A DNA stretch of 10,937 bases from Ettlia oleoabundans (lineage: Eukaryota; Chlorophyta; Chlorophyceae; Chlamydomonadales): the NCBI GenBank assembly GCA_019693395.1, contig JAAMXP010000323.1, positions 24,152-35,088 of the forward strand, given 5' to 3'. Under the pieces are notes generated by a model that was not told the origin of the DNA, made no database searches, and saw only the letters and a list, made by a program, of their open reading frames with translations. The stretch's first letter is position 1; each line of letters starts with the position of its first letter. Made by a program: the position numbers and the translations under genes. Below are positions 8,833 to 10,937 of the stretch, piece by piece.

Positions 8833-10905
8833 CTGCAGCCAGCGTGACAAAGGACACATGGAAGCGAGCGAGCACACTAACAACACAGAGCGCCTCACAC
8901 AGCCAAAGGGGAAAAAGAAATGGCATCAGGGCTGTGCCAGGGGCTGAATTGCCATCCCAGCAGCCAAGCACCTGGTGTGGCTGACTGGGTTTGGAGGCAG
9001 GCTGCTGCAGGTCTCTATCGCAATGAATCCTTGGCTAGACTGCCCAATTTCCATACCCCCACTCACCACAATGGTCTGCACCAGCTCCAGACGGTCCTGC
9101 AGGCTCTCCGCATTCTCCATGTACCTGCAGGCGGCAAGGGGGGAAGGGCAACGGGGTGGCAGCTGAACAGCTTGCAGGCAGGCTGGGAACAGAGCACATA
9201 GCAGAGCAGCTGGGTGGCAGCCGTAGCGTGGCGCATTTGTAGCTCACCAATCATTCATGTCAAGTGCCCCCGGTGGCAGGTCCTGCAGTGCAGCGGCTGT
9301 GAGGGGGGCTCTCGGAGGGCGGGGGGATGGGGGCCTTTAGCCGCGGGTGCAACCTGCTCACGTGGCACTGCAGGCTTCCACAGCAGTGTGCGCCCCGACA
9401 GTCCTTGTGGCTGGCCCTGCTGCCTGTCTCGCCGGCACCCTGTGTGCTCGCCTGGAATCCTCCATCCTCTGCTGCTCCACCTTGCTACACACACGCGCAC
9501 ACCGGCGCATTCAAGCATGCTACCCTTCCCAGCAAGCCGCCCACCTTAGTGAACCAGGGGTGTCTGAAGATGGCCTCCAGTCCTACACGCTTGTCGGGGC
9601 TGGGGCTAAGCATGCCTGAACCCAGCAGGGTGGTGGGCTAGGGTTTAGGGGCAGGCAGGTGCAATGTGGTGGGGGCAAAGGAGACTTGTGATGGCAGCGG
9701 CCGCAGCACACTGAGGAGGGCGGCATGTTGTGGGGCGGGGATAGGCACAGGGCACTTGAGTACCTCGCGGTGATGCAACCTATTGACTACCAGCCACAGC
9801 CTTACCACGCCGCCTCCACAAACACACCCCCCACACCTTTGTTGTCGCTGCATGCTAGCCAGGTGAACGTGATGTTGCCTTCATGCCGGCAGTACAAACT
9901 CAGACTTACAACGGACCAATCACCCATATCACACCCACTTACGCACATTGTATCAATTCGCGGCAATCTTGTGTGATGGGTATGCCTGGTGGGTAGTGCA
10001 GCACCCCCTCCATCATCCTCTGAGGCAGCTTGGGGTCTGCTGGGTTGAAGGGGTAGTGCCCAAACAGCATGCTGTACAGGATGATGCCTGGGGTACAGGT
10101 GCAGACAGGTGACAATGAGGGGCACAGGTGTAGGGCAGGATGGCGGCATGCGTGCAGGTGGCTCTCTGACAAGAACTACTGCTGCATGGTGAAAGTCGTG
10201 GCAAATGGCGTAGACAACAAGCTAGGGTAGCAGGCAGAGCCCGCCCNNNCTCCCCCCCTTTCCCGGGCTGCTCATCCTCGTGGTCACTGCTTGCCACGCC
10301 CCCACGTGTTCACCGTTCCCGGATCTACTGCTATCCTGTGTTTACTCTTCAGTGGAGGCCCCTCACCGCAGCTCCACACGTCTGCCTTCTTGGCATCGTA
10401 CTTGGTGCTCACAAAAATGACTTCAGGCGCCATGTAGACGGGGGTGCCCAACCGGGTGTTGGCAGTGCTACTTAAGTCGTGCTTGGAGTAGCCTGGAACA
10501 AAAAACAGTGGAATGGGTGGCAATTCCACGCATCAATGTGTGAACAACCATGTGGGCACGGGCCACGAGGCTGTCAGCGGTGTGGCGGGGAGAATATCTT
10601 GTTGGGAAACTTGATTGTGGTCGGGATGAATGGACGGCAGCAATGTCTCCAGCGCAGCAGCAAGGATGGTCATGCCCATGACGCCCACCTGCTGCTTGTT
10701 GCCAACAACTGGCCCATATATGGCCAACACCAGCCAGCCTACCACTGGACACTGCCAATGCGCTGAATGAGGGGTGCGCGGGTGTGGTGTGCAGTCAGGA
10801 CCAGAACGCCTCACCAAAGTCGCAGATTTTGAGTAGTGGGTTGCCGCTGCCCTCATCCTGATCCAGCAGCAGGTTCTCTAATTTCAAATCCCGGTTGGCC
10901 ACACC
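8776..10905 (-). CDS. SnRK2-type Ser/Thr protein kinase, C-terminal half, about seven exons
   Basis: Stress-signalling kinase of the SNF1-related family 2. Exons, in transcript order: 10905-10815, 10492-10367, 10087-9947, 9615-9545, 9282-9248, 9124-9067, and probably 8832-8776. They give about 192 residues of a family usually ~340 long. The N-lobe exons lie past the right edge. The first exon starts GVANRDLKLENLLLD, the catalytic loop, with Asn replacing the His of HRD. The next junction forms ICDFGYSK (DFG plus the SnRK2-hallmark GYSK). LGTPVYMAPEV follows (APE motif), then YDAKKADVWSCG (helix F), ILYSMLFGHYPF, and the subdomain XI block DKRVGLEAIFRHPWFTK. The tail DLPPGALDMND-W-YMENAESLQD is the post-domain helix region seen in algal members. 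The residue aligned with the activating Ser of plant SnRK2s is Thr (ANTRLGTP). No acidic ABA-box is present. The final exon is the least certain part. Confidence 0.88.
9303..9333 (+). other. G-run cluster in a kinase intron (C-rich pyrimidine tract on the coding strand)
   Basis: Four G runs (9303-9308, 9317-9319, 9321-9326, 9329-9333) with loops of 8, 1 and 2 bases fit a G-quadruplex-type pattern on the plus strand. On the minus, transcribed-sense strand the same bases are a C-rich tract 20-50 bases upstream of the acceptor at 9283. Its simplest role is therefore the polypyrimidine tract. Confidence 0.5.
10247..10249. other. Three undetermined bases (NNN)
   Basis: An assembly ambiguity or small gap in the kinase intron 10366-10088, flanked by a C-rich tract. 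It does not affect any exon I could define. Confidence 0.95.
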
Positions 10906-10937
10906 CTGAACCCGCGAGGGGGGTATGGGGGTGGGGG

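Noticed and set aside
1..10937. tRNA, rRNA, CRISPR array, transposon ends or bacterial operon features
   Set aside because: No cloverleaf-like boxes, direct-repeat arrays, long terminal or inverted repeats, or transposase/reverse transcriptase motifs were seen; intron-rich eukaryotic genes occupy most of the window.

Overview
The window looks like nuclear DNA of a green alga (core Chlorophyta). It is GC-rich and dense in short introns of about 120-380 bp. Almost all 5' splice sites begin GTG, and almost all 3' splice sites are CAG preceded by CTGCC-type pyrimidine tracts. One gene has a plastid-type N-terminal presequence and another a mitochondrial one. The encoded proteins are plant/green-alga-like in sequence. 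I cannot name the genus from this stretch alone.

Layout. (1) 193-3208, minus strand: nine exons encoding the first ~326 residues of mitochondrial chaperonin 60 (Cpn60/HSP60). The gene runs off the left edge inside an intron. (2) 3209-3488: a 280-bp divergent intergenic region that should hold the promoters of both neighbours. (3) 3489-6795, plus strand: a complete nine-exon gene (499 codons plus stop) for plastid 4-hydroxy-3-methylbut-2-enyl diphosphate reductase (HDR/IspH), the last enzyme of the MEP isoprenoid pathway. All three iron-sulfur cysteines are present, and one intron is GC-AG. Its 3' UTR follows, with a candidate TGTAA polyadenylation signal at 7167-7171. (4) 7288-7548, minus strand: a recognisable ankyrin-repeat segment broken over three reading frames, with breaks at short G or C runs. 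An unassigned open frame lies upstream of it at 7738-8175. (5) ~8230-8775: no gene seen, probably the 3' UTR/terminator of the next gene. (6) 8776-10905, minus strand: the C-terminal half (about seven exons) of an SnRK2-type Ser/Thr protein kinase whose N-terminal lobe lies beyond the right edge. A three-base N stretch (10247-10249) sits in one of its introns.

The three clear genes have housekeeping or signalling roles: mitochondrial protein folding, plastid isoprenoid precursors and stress-kinase signalling. Nothing shows that they form one pathway. Exon boundaries were deduced by hand from protein-family continuity plus GT/GC...AG sites and codon phase. They join without frame conflict throughout, apart from the kinase's last exon, which is uncertain. 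I do not see a novel multi-gene system here. The points worth a second look are splice-site oddities, the broken ankyrin segment, the shared Cpn60/HDR promoter, and the kinase's active-site variant.
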